Numbered from the stretch's first letter, positions 10,801 through 23,155 are shown. The stretch is 64,000 nt of DNA from Moniliella sp. 'wahieum' (GCA_003971905.1 RSEE01000023.1:496001-560000), one strand, 5' to 3'. Numbers and translations: made by a program. The notes: generated by a model not told the origin, from the sequence alone.

Positions 10801-13800
10801 GCAACCACTGGGTCGAGGTACGCCAGGCCGAACCAATGGTGGAGCTCGGGCTTGTTGTCCTCCGGTTCAGACACAGGGTCCTTGGGCGGAGAGCTGGGTG
10901 GCAGACTCTGCAGGAGGAGGTAAGTGTCACCGAAGCTGGGGACCGGCTTGACGACTTGTTCTCGGCAATCACGGGGAAGGGTCAGTGACGCGGCGGGGGT
11001 AACGAGCGCCTGAGCCTTGCCCAGCTCATGTTGGACAACAGTAGCTTGCTCCCCGTGCTCGATTGGAGCGATCCTTGGCTCTTTTTCCGCATCAGCGAGA
11101 GCGCAGCCGAAGTCAACCGGACTTTATTCGGTGTTTGCTCTGTCTTGGGTGGACTCACCGTGTCTGCCGCAGCGCTGGTAGCAAGAGAAGCACGTTTAGA
11201 TTCCTCTGGTAAGCGGGAGGTGACCTCGGGTAGATTCGGCAGGTCCGAGTGGCGCATGCGTGCGTTCGATGGGGATCTCCAGGACCCCGTGACCAAAGTG
11301 GGGATGGCCAGGGATCCCGAGGAAGCTTTGGGGCCCGTTCTTTCGCCAGTCTCCGCGAGTGTGTAGGGGAACGTGGAGCGGAGAGGTGCCCCGGGTTGAT
11401 AGGGAAGGCAACTGGGGACTGGGAGTATGCCGGCTCCCTCTCCTCCCCGAGGGGTAATCGCGGCCGAAGGACGATGCGTTGGTCCGGTCCATTCCGCGCC
11501 TCCACATCCGCCATGACTCCTCGGTCGAAGATAGCACGAGCAAGGCCGGTGTCAACTCTGTATCTGCGGCCTTGGCTGCCGCATAGAGAGGAGTGATGCC
11601 CTGTCCCGGCGAGGCCGACAAGGCTTGGTCTACCCTTGAGTCGGGAAAGTCAACCGTGAGATACGTGGAAGGGGAGACACTAGCCATCGATCCGTACCGT
11701 TGGTTGCGTTGGGCGCGGCGATCTGGGCCATGGTGGACTTTGAGTGGACGGGGATGCTAAAGGGAGGGAACGGGGGTTGACCTTGTTTGGTACAGATGCC
11801 ATGTCCAGATAAGGAATGGATATGCCCGCCACTTGGTTTTCCATCACGCCCATCATCTGGATATCGTACATCTTCGATCGGGGCACGAACCGGTCTTCAC
11901 GGAATGGCTTGTCCCGCTGCACATTGAAGAATGAACAGTCAATCCAATGGGGCAGAGAGTAAAACATGATCTTGGATGACTGCACGCGGCCATTCCTTCG
12001 CCCGCCACGCTGGGACTCTTCTTCATCGCTTCCAGCTGAGGAAGAAGGATCGTCGTAGTACAGCGGATCAGGGGGCTTGGTATCCCCCCCGTACCATCCA
12101 CCGTTGTTTCACGCAACCGGTTGACACGAGGCATGATGCCTGAACCCATACCAAATGTATGCCGAGCATTACTGAACGATTGACCAAAGGAGGAGCGTGA
12201 CCCGGCAAAGGTCATGTTGTTTGGTCCGGGATTCCATGGCCGAGAGCCGTCCCCGCTTGGGTTGAGTGGCCGCGTCCTTTGCCAGTGGGTGCATCCACAT
12301 CAGGCACCGAAGACCAGAACTGGAAGAGTGGGACAGAATGGAGGGGCATCTTGGTCAGACAGACCAAGTCCAGTGCCACACCACTTTCGACATGCGCTCG
12401 GTAGTGGCGCGCAGCAGCTGCTTGGGCACTCGAAGCGTCCCGTGCCACACTAACGATGGTGATACTGATCCGGTCGATTCAGGTCGCGGTCAACATAGTT
12501 GCGGTCAAACGGGTTGAGCGCGAGGTTGACTGCCTCAAGAATGTTGCCTTCGTAACTCGCGCAAGCTTGCCTGCAGTGAGGTAGATCGGTGATAAGGTCG
12601 TGATGGGGATGGGCGTGTTGGGGCGCTGGGCCGGATACGGGCGGCGGATAATGAGAATGTCGTGTTGGAAACGAAACACTTCTTCCTTCAGACGGCCCAT
12701 CACGTCCACCCAATTTGCGCCGGATCTGAGTCAAGAATGACCTTGTAGTAGTCCACGTAGCCCTTCCTCGTTCATCACGTCGCACCGGCCAGTCCTCAAT
12801 CATGTGTAGCTCGTGCTCTTCGAACAAAACGCGACCGAAGAGAATGACGCTGACCAGATGATTCGTTGGGACCGCGCTCCAGCCCGAAGAAGTTCGGGGA
12901 GAAACCCATGGATGCCTTTTCGTTATATAGTTCACCATCTTCGTCAAAGTCCCACATCTCCTTGCTCATCTGGATAAAAATAAAACTTGGCGCTGCCGAT
13001 CGAAAGATGGTTTTAGTAGAGGCTGACACGTAGCCAGAAGAAACAGTGCGCTCCTTGATGAAGATGCGTCCCACCGTGGCACGCACCAGGTTGGAGGGCA
13101 ACTTTTTGCCCCACGTACACACACGTGTCCTCCAACTGTAGTGACAGGCGCCACATGTCGGCGCGTCCGATGAACTGGTCGCGAAAGTAGAGCTCAACGT
13201 GGGAGATGGTGTGCTCCTCGACGGGTACCTGGGAGGGGGGAAGGGAAGGCAAATGTCAGTTGTCGGTGCGTCGCACACAATCGAACGAAAGGGAAAGCGT
13301 ACACGCGTGATGAGAACTTCGGTATTGGTGCGCATGCCCATCGCATTGCCAATTGAACGAGAGAGGGAGATGTCCAAGCCGGTATCGGCCTCTAGCATCT
13401 CGCTGAACTGATCCGCCTCTTGCAGCGCGTAGCTCCAACGAAACACGATGGAGGGCAAGGGCAGCGCATCGAAGCGCCGGTTGTGGGGCGTGGCGGACCC
13501 GAGTAGGAGGACACGTCGGCGGCGTTGGTAAAGCGCAGCGCCCATCAGCTGGGGTGTTGTTGAAGTTGTTGGGACCAAGGGGCCGGGACGAGGAGCGGAG
13601 CTCCGGGTGGGCGTCTGCCGGGTTGGCCAGGCGGACCTCGAGGAGCATGTTGTCGCTCATCGGACCACCCATGTCGCGGTCGGGGTTGATGGCGATGTCG
13701 GACGAGAACTGCGGGTAGCGCTGGTGGCGCGTTCGTTCTAGCGCATGAGGCGAGACGGGGTCGTGGATGCGGGCGAGGAGGAGAACGGGCTCGGGGATGG

Positions 13801-13909
13801 AGGGGCCGCCGGCGCCCAGGTCGCAGAGCGGGTGGTGTGGCGCGACGAGGAGCGGCGACGGCTGGCGGCCCCGGCGGTACCACACCGGGGGTGCGCCCGC
13901 CAGCGGCAT
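7812..13909 (-). CDS. IML1: IML1 (DEPDC5 orthologue), SEACIT/GATOR1 subunit
   Basis: Iml1 is the GTPase-activating subunit of SEACIT/GATOR1, acting on the Rag-like GTPase Gtr1 at the vacuole to restrain TORC1 during amino-acid starvation. N-terminal domain signatures: [77 protein letters not shown] and [14 protein letters not shown] domain lies at about 8940-9150 ([46 protein letters not shown]). The C-terminal domain (7815-8611) includes [20 protein letters not shown] and [18 protein letters not shown]. Introns are visible at 8612-8672 (GTACGT...CACAG) and about 13229-13303. The first Met of the conserved frame is [11 protein letters not shown] at 13909; a C-run upstream makes the exact start uncertain. 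Many frame slips break the middle. Length (6.1 kb) fits this large family. Confidence 0.93.
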
Positions 13910-15653
13910 AGCCAGCGTCCACGTGCCGGTCGCGCTCGCCAGGGGGGGGGCGCATGACGGGATGGGGGCGGTGGTCAGCGCTTGAGTGCCGGTGATGGCG
14001 GTGCGCTTTGGGCGGATGGGGTCACGTGCTGGGGTGCGCTGGGCCGCGTTCCGCTGGCTACGAGCTGGTCACCGATCACACCACGCGTCGCGGGGGCTGG
14101 GCGGGACGCGGGACACTCGTCACACGTCACGCGTCACGCGTCACCGCGTCACTAGTCACTGCCCCTGCCCACGCCCCCGTCGCAGCATGCCGCCTTCGTT
14201 CCGCCCGTCTCGGGTTCGACTTGCTTACTGGACGCTCGACGCTCTGCAGGGGTAGTGGGCGCGCCGCGCACCGCTGGCTGAGGTGCTCAGGACAGCCTCG
14301 ACATCAACGCTTCTGATGAGATCGATGAGACCTGGAGTCCAGATGGTCCTCGAGGGTGATGCAATCGCACTGGTGGTGGTGGTGGACTAATTCAGCCAGC
14401 AATGCCTACAGAGGAACTTCTTCCAGCAGCGAGTCGCCACCAGGGGCTAAGCTGCGATTGAAGCAAGGAAAAAGCAAGAGAGATAAAACAATGGAACTCC
14501 TAGGCTTGAAGAGGAACTGAAGGGACGTTGGCCAAAGCACGAGCCACCCGGTAGTGGCTCAACAGCTTCCCCCTTCACCCCTACACGCGTATTTGCCTGT
14601 CCGGAGTAGATAATCCAAGCCCGCATGTGCGGCACGAATGGCATCTGATGAATTCGATGACCCAGAAGATTCTCGTAACTATGATGCATTGCATACGTTT
14701 TGGACATTGAGGAAATCCTGGTCCGAGGGTAATCTCGTTCACACTAGCAGAGCCCCGACCACGAATCGCCAGGGGAGCTGGAGGGCACAGATGGTGAGGC
14801 TTACTTGAAATGGTGAGAGGTGTGTCATGGGACCGGATCCGAGGTGGGGACTTGCCCAGACAGTAAACAAAGAGGTGAGTGTGCGTGGGCAGCTTTACGT
14901 CTCTGAGAAGGGGATATATAATCGTCCTCATAAGAAGAGGATTATACTGACCTGAGGGAAATATAGTTTTGTGGGTCATATTCAACCCTAGTGGATGAGC
15001 GGAACGGAGGCAAGCGATCTGGGCGGAATGGTAGGAACGGACGCCCATGCACATTTGGTGGCTAGATCGTGCTAGGGTGCGACTTGGGAGGACTCGGCGA
15101 CCCTATACCTCAGATGCAAAGCAACCTTCATACAGCTCGTGAAGGAAAGTGGTGAGCCACACGTCTCCGAGCTAGCAACGTCTGAAGGGAAGGAAACATG
15201 AAGAGAGGAGGTAGATGGAGCGAGGACGGGAGCGCAGCCTGCGAGCGGAATTCTTCCGCCCGGCTAAGCGAGCGTAACCGCGTCACCGATCATGGATCAT
15301 CGATCAACAGAGGGCCGTGCAGGGGAACCCTAGCACCACCTTCCAATAGATCGGACCAAGAACTAGAATTGCAACGCAGCCCCACGGGAGCCAGCACGGG
15401 GGCGGTCTTCAGCTAGGTTTCCCTAGGCTTCTGTGGTTTCAACCTGATTTCGCACCCCGCCAGTGTTGCCGACCAGTGATGCTCTGGCAACTGCTAATGT
15501 GCGGGGACTGCCTCATCCGCGCTACTGGTCCCACACTGTCCCCGTGCCTCGAGGATATTTTTTCTGCCGCAGCAATCTTCTGCCCCGCCTTAAAACCACG
15601 CCGCCGACCCCCGGGCCGGCCTCTTTCACCACCGCCACCGTACTACATTCGCC
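13910..15653. promoter_or_regulatory. Divergent intergenic region IML1 / TEF1
   Basis: 1.74 kb without a supported gene. It holds CGTCAC/GCGTCAC tandem words at about 14116-14160, ending in GTCACTAGTCAC, and a pyrimidine-rich leader before the TEF1 ATG (15600-15653), as is usual for highly expressed fungal translation genes. Short open frames on the minus strand at 14447-15054 have no family features. Confidence 0.5.
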
Positions 15654-17105
15654 ATGGGTAAGGAAAAGGTACGTCCTGTGCAGAGCACTGTTCCTTCTTG
15701 GCCGTCCCAAGCACCATGCTAACCACCGCTCCCATTTCAGCTTCACGTTAACGTCGTTGTCATCGGCCACGTCGACTCCGGCAAGTCGACCACGACCGGC
15801 CACCTCATCTACAAGTGCGGTGGTATCGACAAGCGTACCATTGAGAAGTTCGAGAAGGAGGCTGCTGAGCTCGGCAAGGGTTCGTTCAAGTACGCCTGGG
15901 TGCTCGACAAGCTCAAGGCTGAGCGTGAGCGTGGTATCACCATCGACATTGCCCTGTGGAAGTTCGAGACCCCCAAGTACCAGGTCACTGTCATTGACGC
16001 CCCCGGCCACCGTGACTTCATCAAAATGATCACGGGTACCTCGCAGGCCGACTGCGCCATTCTCATCATTGCCGCCGGCACTGGTGAGTTCGAGGCTGGT
16101 ATCTCCAAGGACGGCCAGACCCGTGAGCACGCCCTGCTCGCCTTCACCCTTGGTGTGCGCCAGCTCATCGTTGCCGTCAACAAGATGGACGCTACCAAGT
16201 ACTCGGAGGACCGCTTCAACGAGATCATCAAGGAGACCTCGACCTTCATCAAGAAGGTCGGCTTTAACCCCAAGTCGGTTCCCTTCGTCCCCATCTCGGG
16301 CTGGAACGGTGACAACATGATTGAGGCCACCACCAACATGCCCTGGTACAAGGGTTGGGAGAAGGAGACCAAGGCTGGCAAGGCCACGGGCAAGACCCTC
16401 CTTGACGCCATTGACGCCATTGACCCCCCCTCGCGCCCCACCGACAAGCCCCTGCGTCTCCCCCTGCAGGACGTGTACAAGATCGGCGGTATCGGCACTG
16501 TCCCCGTCGGCCGTGTCGAGACGGGTGTGATCAAGCCCGGCATGGTCGTTACCTTCGCTCCCGCCAACGTGACTACTGAAGTCAAGTCGGTCGAGATGCA
16601 CCACGAGTCGCTCCCCGAGGGTCTCCCCGGTGACAACGTTGGTTTCAACGTCAAGAACGTCTCGGTCAAGGACATCCGCCGTGGTAACGTTGCTGGTGAC
16701 TCGAAGAACGACCCCCCCATGGAGGCTGCCTCGTTCAACGCCCAGGTCATCATCATGAACCACCCTGGCCAGATCTCGAACGGCTACTCGCCCGTTCTTG
16801 ACTGCCACACGGCCCACATTGCTTGCAAGTTCGACTCCATCCTTACCAAGATGGACCGTCGTTCGGGTAAGACCATTGAGGAGACCCCCAAGTTCATCAA
16901 GTCGGGTGACGCTGCCATGGTCAAGATGATCCCCACCAAGCCCATGTGCGTCGAGGCCTTCAACGAGTACCCCCCTCTCGGCCGTTTCGCCGTCCGTGAC
17001 ATGCGCCAGACCGTGGCTGTCGGTGTCATCAAGTCGGTTGAGAAGACCTCCGGCAAGGGTGGCAAGACCACCAAGGCCGCTGAGAAGGCCGGCAAGAAGA
17101 AGTAA
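15654..17105 (+). CDS. TEF1: Translation elongation factor 1-alpha
   Basis: eEF1A is the GTPase that brings aminoacyl-tRNA to the ribosomal A site in the cytosol. Exon 1 encodes MGKEK. An intron at 15669-15740 (GTACGT, branch GCTAAC, TTTCAG) is followed by one long exon. The spliced protein is 459 residues, the standard length. GTPase motifs: GHVDSGKST (about residues 14-22), DAPGHRDF (about 91-98) and NKMD (about 153-156). Downstream barrels include [32 protein letters not shown] and [17 protein letters not shown], with the Lys-rich end [10 protein letters not shown]. The reading frame is intact throughout and strongly biased to C/G third positions, so it is a useful quality control against the indel-ridden neighbours. 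Confidence 0.99.
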
Positions 17106-17990
17106 GCGGTTGGTTTCGCTAGGCTTTCTTGAGCTTCTCTTCCCACTGTTGCGTTCTCGATCCCGGGTTCGTTATGGAAAGGAGCTAAAAAAAAACCACC
17201 CATCTCTTTCCCCTCTTCGCCCGAGAGCAAGCCTCGGAGTGTGCTTGTACCCCCTTCCCTCGCTTTAGCCTTGTGCCTGTCGGCGTCTGGCTCGTATTAC
17301 ATCTCTCCAGGTGTTAAATCATTGTGCCTTTCTTTAGCAGGAGTAGCATTTCTCGTAGCTTGAGTGATATACGATTGATCAACGAAGGAGCCAGTAGGAG
17401 CCAGTTGCTTGGCTAACTTCGGGTGTGTCTTGTGGAAGGGAAGGAAGGGAAGCACAGGACCAGGGCAGGCGTCTATAAGACGAGCGGAAGAGGCGGAACA
17501 CCGAGTGCTGCCCAAGTCTGTCGGGGCAGCCAGCCGTTCGGTTAGTGGGTTGAACACGTTGACATGTGCCCTAGCCTGAGGCTTGAGTTCCAGGTGATCA
17601 ACGCGGAAGGTTGGTTGAGGTCTCCATCTGAGGCTTGAGGCTCAGGTGTCAAGCCCCGAGTGCCCCGGAGGCCTGACGCGACGGGAGAATGTTGAAGGTT
17701 ACCGAGGCCAATATGGGTGAGCGGTTCGCAATATTAGCAGCGTAGGAGTTGACACTCTGCTGCGACTCTGTATGCCCACGCTACTAATGGGTCAAGCATC
17801 CATCCGTGTTTTACTACATGGTGGCGGAAGCCAAGGTCCGGTCCCGCTGTGCCAACGTTCGTGACAAGGACGAGGGGGAATGGGCAGTGGGGGCCAAAGA
17901 GACAAGGGAGAGCAAGGGACAAGCAAATGACAAAGGCCGGGACGAGAGACGTGACCCTGTGACACGAGAAGAGACGAAGCGAAGCAAGGC
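17106..17990. other. Spacer between TEF1 and the cytidylyltransferase gene
   Basis: Convergent region of roughly 0.9 kb with the TEF1 3' UTR. It contains repeated GCCTGAGGCTTGAG / CTGAGGCTTGAGGCTCAGG words at about 17570-17650, which belong to the dispersed CTCAG vocabulary seen elsewhere. No gene is supported. Confidence 0.45.
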
Positions 17991-19571
17991 AAGGCAAGCC
18001 AAGGCGAAGCAAGGCTATGCCGACGTTCCTCATGCGATCCCCGGCGGCTCGCCACGACCGATTGCACCCGGCTGGCGTTCAGGCTAGCAGCGGCACTGCG
18101 TGCATCGGCGACCTTCTTGAGTTTGGCATCCAGTGCATGCGACTTGTACACATCCACGATCCGCGCAAGAAGCTCTGAGGTGCTGACGCCCGGGGTGCGG
18201 CGGGTGGGGAGGAAGCGGCCTTGGTCTTTGACGAAGCGGTACGTCCGCCGCACCGGCCGGACCCGCATACGGTTCTTCGTCGTGCGCCACATAATCAATC
18301 TGCAGCGCATCGAGCAACTTTTGGTCCACCACCCACGGTGCGTCCTCCAGCACTTCGTCCACCCAACGGCAATTGGCCACCGCGGCGTACCGCTCGGCTG
18401 AACTCATCACCGGTTCGTTCTTGTGTGCCTTGCACGCCGCACTCGAGCAAACGCCAACAATCAAGTGCACACAGGGGAAAGCAAGCTTGGCCTGGCGCAA
18501 CTGCAGCGCATGGGCATAGTGGAACAGATCGTACACCCCATCCGCATAGATCCGCACCGGCTGCGCTGGGTCCCGACCATCGCCGACAGGGCGGGCGATG
18601 GAGTAGTCGCGCTGCCCCTCGACGGGGTGGTAGATGGCATCGTGGAACCAGGTCCGGATCTCGCTCACCGACGCAGGCACCAGAGGTTCTTGCGCCTGCT
18701 CCGACTTGAGCCGTTCCGGGTACTCTCCCCATGAAGAACGGGGAACCGGGCTGGGCGCCGTACCGCCCGTCAGCGGAGGGGGCACGCTCGACGCCAGCGG
18801 GGCCGGGTGGGCCGGGCGAGCGGCAAATTCCACGTCGCCATCGTACGGGGTGGTGCTATCGGGCACGTTGGGGTTCAAGTCCAGGTGGGCATGGCCATAC
18901 CGTGGACCGGGCCCCACGTCTCGGCTGCTGAGCGAGGCCGAGGTGTAGCCGCCTTGGTGTGGCGCCTCATCCGAGGCAAGCGATGCATCTGCATCGCTCT
19001 GCGGCGCCGCACGGTGGGAACGGCCCTCTCGCCCGTCCTCGGCGGGGGGGATGGGGCCACTGGCCAGGTCCGTCCGCAAATCCAACTCGCCACGCGGTGT
19101 GCTCACGCCAGGCGCCGAATCGGGCACGACCAGCACGGCTGGCGGAGCTTGGTCCGAAGTGGGAACGGTAGCAGCACCGTTGCCCGTTCCCATCGCCTCT
19201 ACTGCCGCCGTCTGGGACGAGGGAACGGCAGATGCAGCGGCAGTGGCGGCGGTGGCGAGCAGCGACCGCTCGCCCAAAGCCTCGTGCTCGCCCGGCGGCG
19301 CTTCGCGGATCACACCCAGGGGTGCGCTGCGGCGACGGGGACGGGTATTGCCGGCGGTACGCGGGCTGACGGGCCCATCAGAGGGGGCATCGGCATCGGC
19401 ATCGGCATCGGCGTCGTCATTGTCCTCTTCGCTGGCATCACGACTGGAGCTGATGAAGGGGGGCTCGTCCAAGGCCTCGTCGTCGGCGGTGCGGGAGGAA
19501 CGCTCTTTGCGGTGGGCCGCATGGGCGTGGGCATGGTGGGCGTGGAGGAAGGAGCGGGTGGTGGCCGCCAT
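17990..19571 (-). CDS. PCT1: Choline-phosphate cytidylyltransferase (3' end uncertain)
   Basis: Converts CTP and phosphocholine to CDP-choline, the rate-limiting step of the Kennedy pathway. A long acidic, low-complexity N-terminal region starts at MAATTRSFLHAHHAHAHAAH (ATG 19569-19571, just downstream of a poly-C tract). The catalytic domain begins RIYADGVYDLFHYAHALQLR and continues FPCVHLIVGVCS, VMSSAERYAAVANCRWVDEV, APWVVDQ and IDYVAHDEEPYAG. After a frame slip near 18250-18300 it reads QGRFLPTRRTPGVSTSELLA and RIVDVYKSHALDAKLKKVAD. The usual HxGH nucleotide-binding motif reads HYAH. Beyond about 18030 the frame stays open to 17792 without recognisable sequence, so the true stop is not fixed. 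Confidence 0.92.
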
Positions 19572-19574
19572 GGT

Positions 19575-19606
19575 GGGGGGGGGGGGGGGGGGGGGGGAGG
19601 GGGGGG
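19575..19606. repeat. Long poly-G (poly-C on the coding strand) tract
   Basis: 23 consecutive G (19575-19597), an A, then 8 G, ending four bases upstream of the PCT1 start codon on the transcribed strand. The tract therefore sits in the 5' leader. Its length is likely unreliable in the assembly. Confidence 0.9.
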
Positions 19607-19892
19607 CGCAGGGGGCAAAGAAGCGGTGCGGGACGAGTGGAGTGGTGTCGCTGCCGGCGAGAGGGCAGGCAATCGAGCAGATGCGAGTGGGTTGGTTAGG
19701 CTTAGGATGGTTGGTGTGTGATCGCATCGGTGATCGTGGGATAATTTGCAGGCACAGGCACCGTTTCAAATTTCACCGCCACATGCCAGGGCGCCTTGGG
19801 CGCAGCCTGACGCAGCCCCACAGCCAAGCGGAGCGTCGGGACGCTTGCCAAGCTATTCAGCTGAATGTTTCGATTGCCATTGAATCCGGACG

Positions 19893-19920
19893 ATGATGCA
19901 TGATGCATGATGCATGATGA
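19893..19920. repeat. ATGATGC tandem repeat
   Basis: Four nearly perfect copies of a 7-bp unit (ATGATGC x3, then ATGATGA) about 320 bp upstream of the PCT1 start. Each junction creates the palindrome ATGCAT. Confidence 0.85.
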
Positions 19921-20431
19921 ATGCTTCCCGCGTCTGCCCAGCTGCCTGCCCCTGCATCTGCCCACCCGCCCCATTCACGCGCCCGCGCGCCGCGCCGCGC
20001 GAGCTTACGTCAGTCGCATGCCACTCCCCGGCGGCTACTGCCGCCCCATGCTCCGCGCCGGCCAGAAGCTTTCCCGTCTTCCCGCCCTCCGCCTTCTGGC
20101 CTGGCAGTGGGGTGTTTTGAAGTACGTCAGCGGCAGTTCACAATCCGCGGAGCTGACATAAGGTAGCCGGGAGCCGATTCCCTGTTAACCCTAACTGGCG
20201 GCAGCCGGCAACCAGATGCTTTTTGTACATTTCATAATCTCAGCGCACAGGTAACGCTGGATTCCAAGGCGCTCCCATCGTGCATCGCTGCGGAGACAGG
20301 CTGTATATATACACGCGGGGTCTGTCTGCCGCATACGCACGCAGGCGCTCTGCATGCGTGTGCGCAACATCTCATTCGGCCTCCGTGGCAGCCACGCGCC
20401 AGCCAAAGCGTCGTCGAAGCACCGGGAGCGC

Positions 20432-22842
20432 CTACGCCGACGGCGCCAGCGCTTGCAACGCCGGCTCCTGCTCGATGCTGGGCATGGTATCGGTGATCAG
20501 GTCCCACGGCTTTTGCCGCCGCCATAGGCCAACAGGTTGTGCTTGTACCGGTCCCCCGACGCGCGCAGCAGCTCGGGCCGATCCGCCGTCGGCGCAAACA
20601 GCTGTCCATACAGGGCCTGCGCAATCGTCCGTCCAGCGGGTAGGAGTAGTACGCGGCCGGGTAGGATGCCAAGTGGCCGAACCGGCCCTGCCAGTCCAGC
20701 CCGCGTGCAAACGGAAGCTTGCCATACCGCGCATGCGTCGCCTCAAACACTGCCGTGCTCGCCGAGGGTGTGTGGCCCGCCCACGTCCCCTGCGGCGGAG
20801 GCAAGTGCAGTGCCTGATCCAGTAGCGAGAGCATCAGCTCGTCGTGGGTCTCCAACGCAGCCAACGACCGCGTAGACGCCGTCAGCGCCTCAACCTGGGC
20901 CAGCGGAAGCGGTAGGCCCGTGCGGTAGTGCCGCGCGTACATGGGCACCACCTGGGGATGGAGCAAAAAGTGTTCCATCAGGATCGATGGCACCTCAACA
21001 AAGTCGGTCGCGCAGCGTGTCCCAGATACGTTCTGGAATCGGTACGACCCACCATAGAGTGAAGCGTGACCCATCTCGTGGAACAGCGTCTCAATCTCGC
21101 TCCAGTGCAGGTAGGACTGGCTCTCGGCCGAGGCACCGCGTTCCGGGGCGCGGAAGCTACAGAGCAACGCCACAATCGGCTGTTGATAAAACCTTGACGG
21201 TCCTTGGTCTGGGCCAAACGGCCGGTAAACAAATCCCTGCCTCCCAAAGGTCCGGTAGGAGTGATGGTCTCCTTGCCATTCTGCAACGCCAGGTCTTGTA
21301 CGGTTATCGGCACATCCCCACCCACGTCGTCCAAGTCCACGCGACGAGAGCAGCGAACGGTAAAGTGGGCGGCGCCCATCGGCTTGCCCGGGCGGTCCCA
21401 TAGGTCAGCATAGATCGTGCCGACTACGCCACCTGCATCCTCATCGTAGACTTGGAGCTTCAGAACATCTTCGTGCCATGTTTCCCCTGGAGCAGGGGTC
21501 TCGAGACGGAGATGGATGCCAAAAAGGTGTGCCAGAGCCGACTGAGACCGCTAAAGACTGTGCCCACCGTAAAGAAAGAGCCGATTCCAACCTGAGCGGG
21601 TTGGGAGCGTGCCGTATAGCGCGCAATGAGGTACTCCTTGTCCCATGGTTGCAACTTACCCGATGGGCCGACATCGGACTTGTCGCTCAATCCATTCGCC
21701 AGCAACATCTTGCTCTGCTCCGTCAGTTGGGGGGCGATGTCGTTGAGACGTGCACTGAGAAAAGCAACCACATGCTCGGGCGTCTGGGCCAGCTTGTCCT
21801 TGAGCGTCATGTGAGCAAACGATTCGTGGCCGGTGAGACGAGCAAGTTGATCCGCTGTCCAGCAACTGCTCCAAGGTGGAAACTTGCCGTGCCCCACCGG
21901 CAAAGGTGCCCATGTAGGCTAACCGACGAGCCTCAGGGTTGGGCGCCAACGAAGTATTTGCAACAGCGCTGGGCTACCGGGGGGGATGGAGATGGAGCTT
22001 CGCCAGGGGCGGGTGGAGATTGGCGCATCGCGTCGTTCAACACGTCCTTCCGCATCCCCTCTAGCAATTTCAAAGGAATCTCCGTCGAGGGTCGATCGTC
22101 CTTGAGGAACCCAGCACCATCAATCAGCCCCTGGGAAAAGGCAGTGGAGAGCTGGAGAACGTCATTGCTGAGTGCAACAAACTGTTCCGCTCACGGTCAG
22201 GGAGATGGATGGCACTTTTCTCAAAGTCGGCCAAGTACATATCCGCCACCCGCCTCCCTTCGCGGTAAGAGACGAATACAGCTCCTTGTCACTGACGACC
22301 GCCTTGAGAGGTACATGTCAACGTTCGTATTGAGTTCGTCATGTAGTTGACAAACGCCATGGGCCATCTCGGAGGCCTCGCGCCAGTCAGGTTGGGGGTG
22401 CGCAGTGCGCAGGAACTCTGCCAAGTCGATCGTCTTGCACAACAGATCCGACAGACGGTCCAAGTTGCGCACGGCTTGTTGCATGTCCCGACTCTGGTTC
22501 CCGCCCGATGAGCACGAGAGATGCGCTCGACAAGCGCCTGAGCACGAGACTTGGTGTCCTCAGCGATAAAGATAAAGTCGTAGGGTGTACGCAGCCGTCT
22601 CACCAAAAAGACCCGTCGGCTCCCCTGCTGTACCAGGGGCAGATGCGCCCGAATCAATCACAGTGCGCAATTGTCGTGTTCGTCTTGCACTGTCTGGGTA
22701 GAGTAGGGGCGAGGCAGGGGGAAGCAAGGAGGGTAGGGGTAGGGCCGAGCCAGGGTCGGTCGGTAGCCAAGAGCAGCATGCCGCCCACAAAGGGCTGCGC
22801 TGCGTGAGGTGGCAAAGAAGTCAGCCTACGGAGCGCCAGCAT
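20432..22842 (-). CDS. OCT1: Mitochondrial intermediate peptidase (M3 metallopeptidase)
   Basis: Matrix oligopeptidase that removes an octapeptide from precursors already cut by MPP. The start at 22842 gives MLALRRLTSLPPHAAQPF, a plausible matrix presequence. Conserved stretches: LRTPYDFIFIAEDTKSRAQA, LSDLLCKTIDLAEFLRTAHP, PNPEARRLAYMG, and the zinc site HEMGH (about 21066-21085) followed by NVSGTRCATDFVEVPSILME and HFLLHPQVVPMYARHY, which separates MIP from other M3 peptidases. The C-terminus reads YGGGKS, PWDLITDTMPSIEQEPALQA and ends LAPSA (stop 20432-20434). Several frame slips occur, including one right after HEMGHA that hides the expected LHSMVGRT. It shares a 313-bp divergent promoter with the uL15m gene. 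Confidence 0.93.
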
Positions 22843-23155
22843 CCTGGTAGTGGTGGACGCTGCCGCCTGCGTTATCGTGCTGGGCGAATGGTTGGCGGGT
22901 GGCACGCAGCTCGGGTGCATCCGGCGTCCAAATTCATGGCGTCCCAGCCTCAGCCAGAATTCCCAGGTCGCCGGTGGCCACAGTTGCACCGAAGTTATGA
23001 GGTCACGTGCCTGCAAAAGGAGCTGCGCCGGCCGAACCTGGCGTGCAAACGGCGGAGTTGCCCAATTCCGCCCGGACGCCGAGAAGGTCCGGCCGCAGGC
23101 TGGCGCCCACGGACCCAGCCCGCACCCCTACCACCACAGTCGACGCATCGTCACA
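22843..23155. promoter_or_regulatory. Divergent promoter shared by two mitochondrial-protein genes
   Basis: 313 bp between the start codons of mitochondrial intermediate peptidase (-) and mitoribosomal uL15m (+). It is GC-rich, with no clear TATA box. Confidence 0.55.

Larger units (their letters stand above)
19572..20431. other. Intergenic region PCT1 promoter / MIP 3' end
   Basis: 0.86 kb with no supported gene. It contains a 7-bp tandem repeat (unit ATGATGC) at 19893-19920 and a TATATATA at about 20301-20310. Confidence 0.5.

Noticed and set aside
14447-15054. Minus-strand open frames in the TEF1 upstream region
   Set aside because: Short, low-complexity, no splice-consistent structure or family motif.
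15522-16817. 431-codon open frame antisense to TEF1 (and another at 15809-16756)
   Set aside because: It is a shadow of the strongly codon-biased TEF1 exon; its Val/Gly/Leu-rich repeats mirror TEF1 codons and no family features appear.
18807-19721. Long + strand open frame opposite PCT1
   Set aside because: Gly/Ala/Arg-rich translation caused by GC-rich codons of the real minus-strand gene and the poly-G tract.
21478-22350. 290-codon + strand frame opposite the mitochondrial intermediate peptidase
   Set aside because: Lies wholly over conserved MIP blocks read on the other strand; no independent motif.
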